Source: Pseudomonadota bacterium
GTDB lineage: Bacteria > Pseudomonadota > Alphaproteobacteria > Caulobacterales > Caulobacteraceae
Assembly (NCBI GenBank): GCA_023433585.1
Contig: JAEZCL010000307.1
Span: 1 to 22,283 of the forward strand
DNA length: 22,283 bases
Direction: 5' to 3'
The number at the start of each line of letters is the position of its first letter. Position 1 is the first letter of the stretch. A program made the position numbers and the translations under genes. Below are positions 21,099 to 22,283 of this stretch, in pieces. Below the pieces are notes generated by a model. That model had not been told where the DNA came from. It ran no database searches and saw only the letters and a list, made by a program, of their open reading frames with translations.

Positions 21099-21736
21099 GG
21101 CGCCGCCAGGCGCCGCCGCACCCGACGCGCCGCACGCCCCGCGATCAGGGCCAGAATGACGAGAAGGATGGGGACCAGCACCGGCGCCAGCAGCGCGAAC
21201 AGGGCGGTGAAGAAGGCCAGCACATCCTCGAACAGCGACACCACCGGATTGGCCAGCCCGCCGGTCGCGGCGGTGGACGCCAGTCTCAATCCCCCCTGGG
21301 CCGCATTGAAGGCCAGGGCCGTGGGCGCGCCGACGATGATCCCGGCTACCGCCGCCAGCAGCGGGTCGACCCCCACGAACAGCGAACCGGCCGCCAGCGC
21401 CGCCGCCAGGGGCCGCACGACGAGGCCCAGGCCGCTGAGGGCGTTGTCCAGCACCGGAACCTTGTCGGCCGTGAACTCCACCGCCGCCGCCACGCCCAGG
21501 GCGGCGATGGCGGCGTCGGCGTGCAGCCAGCGCATCTGTTCGTTCAGCTCTATGCCGAACCAGCCGAAGCGCGCCGCCAGGGCCAGCATCAGCAGCGGCA
21601 GGAAGGTGCGAAGCCCCGTGGAGGCCGCCAGGCCCAGGCCCAGCAGGGCCGGAACGATCCAGACGGCGAACGGCGCGCCCCAGCCCTGGACCGTCGCCGT
21701 CAGGCCCGTCATCGTCTCCACAAGCTGTTCGATCAT
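21086..21736 (-). CDS. DUF4126 membrane protein
   Basis: A 216-residue integral membrane protein with six or so hydrophobic segments, among them AVWIVPALLGLGLAAS, FLPLLMLALAARFGW, LLAAVAGIIVGAPTALAF and a long C-terminal LLAPVLVPILLVILALIAG. The family features STGLRTFLPLL and EFTADKVPVLDNALS are clear, and a basic tail (RAARRVRRRLA) should be cytoplasmic. DUF4126 proteins have no assigned function. The last 13 bp overlap the end of the ECF42 sigma gene on the opposite strand, so the two are tail-to-tail. GGGGAGGACGGGGC just before the ATG provides a ribosome-binding site. Confidence 0.88.
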   Translation of the reverse strand: MIEQLVETMTGLTATVQGWGAPFAVWIVPALLGLGLAASTGLRTFLPLLMLALAARFGWFGIELNEQMRWLHADAAIAALGVAAAVEFTADKVPVLDNALSGLGLVVRPLAAALAAGSLFVGVDPLLAAVAGIIVGAPTALAFNAAQGGLRLASTAATGGLANPVVSLFEDVLAFFTALFALLAPVLVPILLVILALIAGRAARRVRRRLAAPQDA

Positions 21737-21789
21737 GCCCCGTCCTCCCCTGGGGCAGCAGAGCGCGCCAGGTCAGTCGCGGTCAAGCG

Positions 21790-22083
21790 TCAGCCGTCGT
21801 CAACCACGTCCGCCGCGTCCGGATGGCGCCGGAACCAGGCGACGGCGTAGGCGCACACGGGCGTCAGCCGCAGGCCCTCGGCGCGGGCGTGATCGGCCAG
21901 GCGGGCCATGAATTCACCCGAGGCGCCGGAACCGCGCAGTTCGGGCTCGGCCTCCACATGCAGGATGATCCTGCGGTCGTCCTGTTTCGCGTAGTCGGCC
22001 CACACCCGGCGCAATTCGCCCTGGGCGTCCGTGAATCCCTGCTCGAAGCGGTTCTCGGATGCGACGTCACGAAAATCAGTCAT
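21790..22083 (-). CDS. Small GNAT-fold acetyltransferase (COG2388/NATD1 type)
   Basis: A 97-residue minimal GNAT-like protein. The family pattern is plain: a strand IILHVEAEPELRGSGASGEF (the acetyl-CoA loop RGSGASG), then a helix FMARLADHARAEG, then LRLTPVCAYAVAWFRRHPD, where the Cys and the RRHP end are typical. Such proteins are half the size of full GNAT enzymes; the substrate is unknown. The ATG at 22083 follows a GGAG-like sequence on the minus strand (GAGGAGTCTCCC). It is downstream of an inverted repeat with two GANTC sites and upstream of the DUF4126 gene by 53 bp, possibly in one transcription unit. Confidence 0.86.
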   Translation of the reverse strand: MTDFRDVASENRFEQGFTDAQGELRRVWADYAKQDDRRIILHVEAEPELRGSGASGEFMARLADHARAEGLRLTPVCAYAVAWFRRHPDAADVVDDG

Positions 22084-22118
22084 GGGAGACTCCTCTGAGC
22101 ACGATATAAGACCTCAAT

Positions 22119-22146
22119 CGCATCGGCGCAGGGGTGTTCCGATGCG
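22119..22146. repeat. Perfect 8-bp inverted repeat between two divergent genes
   Basis: CGCATCGG (22119-22126) and CCGATGCG (22139-22146) form a perfect stem with a 12-nt loop. It lies between the acetyltransferase (-) and the lipoprotein (+) starts. A GAATC site follows (22147-22151), and GACTC is nearby at 22088-22092. It may be an operator; no T run is present. Confidence 0.45.
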
Positions 22147-22178
22147 GAATCTGACGATTGCGTGTGGAGGGCCCGGAC

Positions 22179-22283
22179 ATGAACATGAAGATGGGTGCGC
22201 TGATGGGTGTCGCCGTCCTCGGCCTGGCGGCCTGTGGCCGGGGCGAGCCCGCCGTGTCCGAGCCGTCGGCCGGCGAACCGGCC
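22179..22283 (+). CDS. Predicted lipoprotein (start only; continues past the window)
   Basis: The last 105 bases encode 35 residues: MNMKMGALMGVAVLGLAACG, then RGEPAVSEPSAGEPA. It is a lipoprotein signal peptide with a good lipobox, LAAC, and Cys19 as the lipidated residue, followed by the Pro/Ser/Glu-rich linker typical of outer-membrane or periplasmic lipoproteins. GGAGGG lies about 8 bases before the ATG. The rest of the gene, and so the function, is beyond the window. Confidence 0.75.
   Translation, partial: MNMKMGALMGVAVLGLAACGRGEPAVSEPSAGEPA

Overview
The window is a chromosomal stretch of high-GC, densely packed DNA from an alphaproteobacterium, most likely a member of the Caulobacteraceae (Brevundimonas is my best guess). 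This is inferred from the style of the housekeeping proteins (IspA, IspH, RpsD, ArgS), from several promoter candidates resembling the Caulobacter vegetative pattern (TTGAC... GCTANAWC) and the EcfG/SigT pattern (GGAAC-N17-GGTT), and from clusters of GANTC sites (the CcrM methylation sequence) in gene-free spots. No rRNA, tRNA, CRISPR array, transposase or phage gene is visible.

Layout. Positions 1-2730 (+): the end of a histone-deacetylase-family gene, a histidine phosphatase, and a tight xseB-csaA-ispA run with overlapping start and stop codons. Positions 2830-6469 (+): a superoxide dismutase with a clear terminator, a lipoprotein metallo-beta-lactamase-fold hydrolase, rpsD with a clear terminator, a one-TM unknown protein and a small lipoprotein. 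Positions 6470-7117 hold no gene: this gap between two convergent genes contains two inverted copies of a REP/REPIN-like element and one copy of a ~45 bp element with paired GANTC sites. ispH (-) and a secreted protein plus argS (+) diverge from about 8.1-8.2 kb. After argS come a 50-residue ribbon-helix-helix-like protein, an adenine-deaminase-type enzyme, an MntA/HepT toxin-antitoxin pair and a CoxE-type VWA protein, all on + and mostly overlapping. Positions 13730-15136 hold a small secreted protein (+), a CsbD stress protein (-) and a Nudix hydrolase (-). A second gene-free stretch (15137-15600) has the second copy of the GANTC element and another REPIN-like pair.

Positions 15601-18591 (-) form a three-gene signalling operon: CHASE3 histidine kinase, single-domain response regulator, and a receiver-HisKA_2 kinase. 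A divergent two-TM protein follows at 18704. Next is a DGPF/YciI protein coupled to an ECF42-type sigma factor, preceded by a promoter candidate of the type ECF42 factors recognise. The window ends with a DUF4126 membrane protein (-), a small GNAT protein (-) and the start of a lipoprotein gene (+).

The least explained items are the repeated paired-GANTC element (6667-6711 and 15183-15231), the short RHH-like gene coupled to the deaminase, the apparently leaderless mntA-hepT-VWA unit, and two EcfG-like promoters with identical spacing in front of csbD and the two-TM gene. I see no convincing wholly new multi-gene system; these are the leads worth checking.
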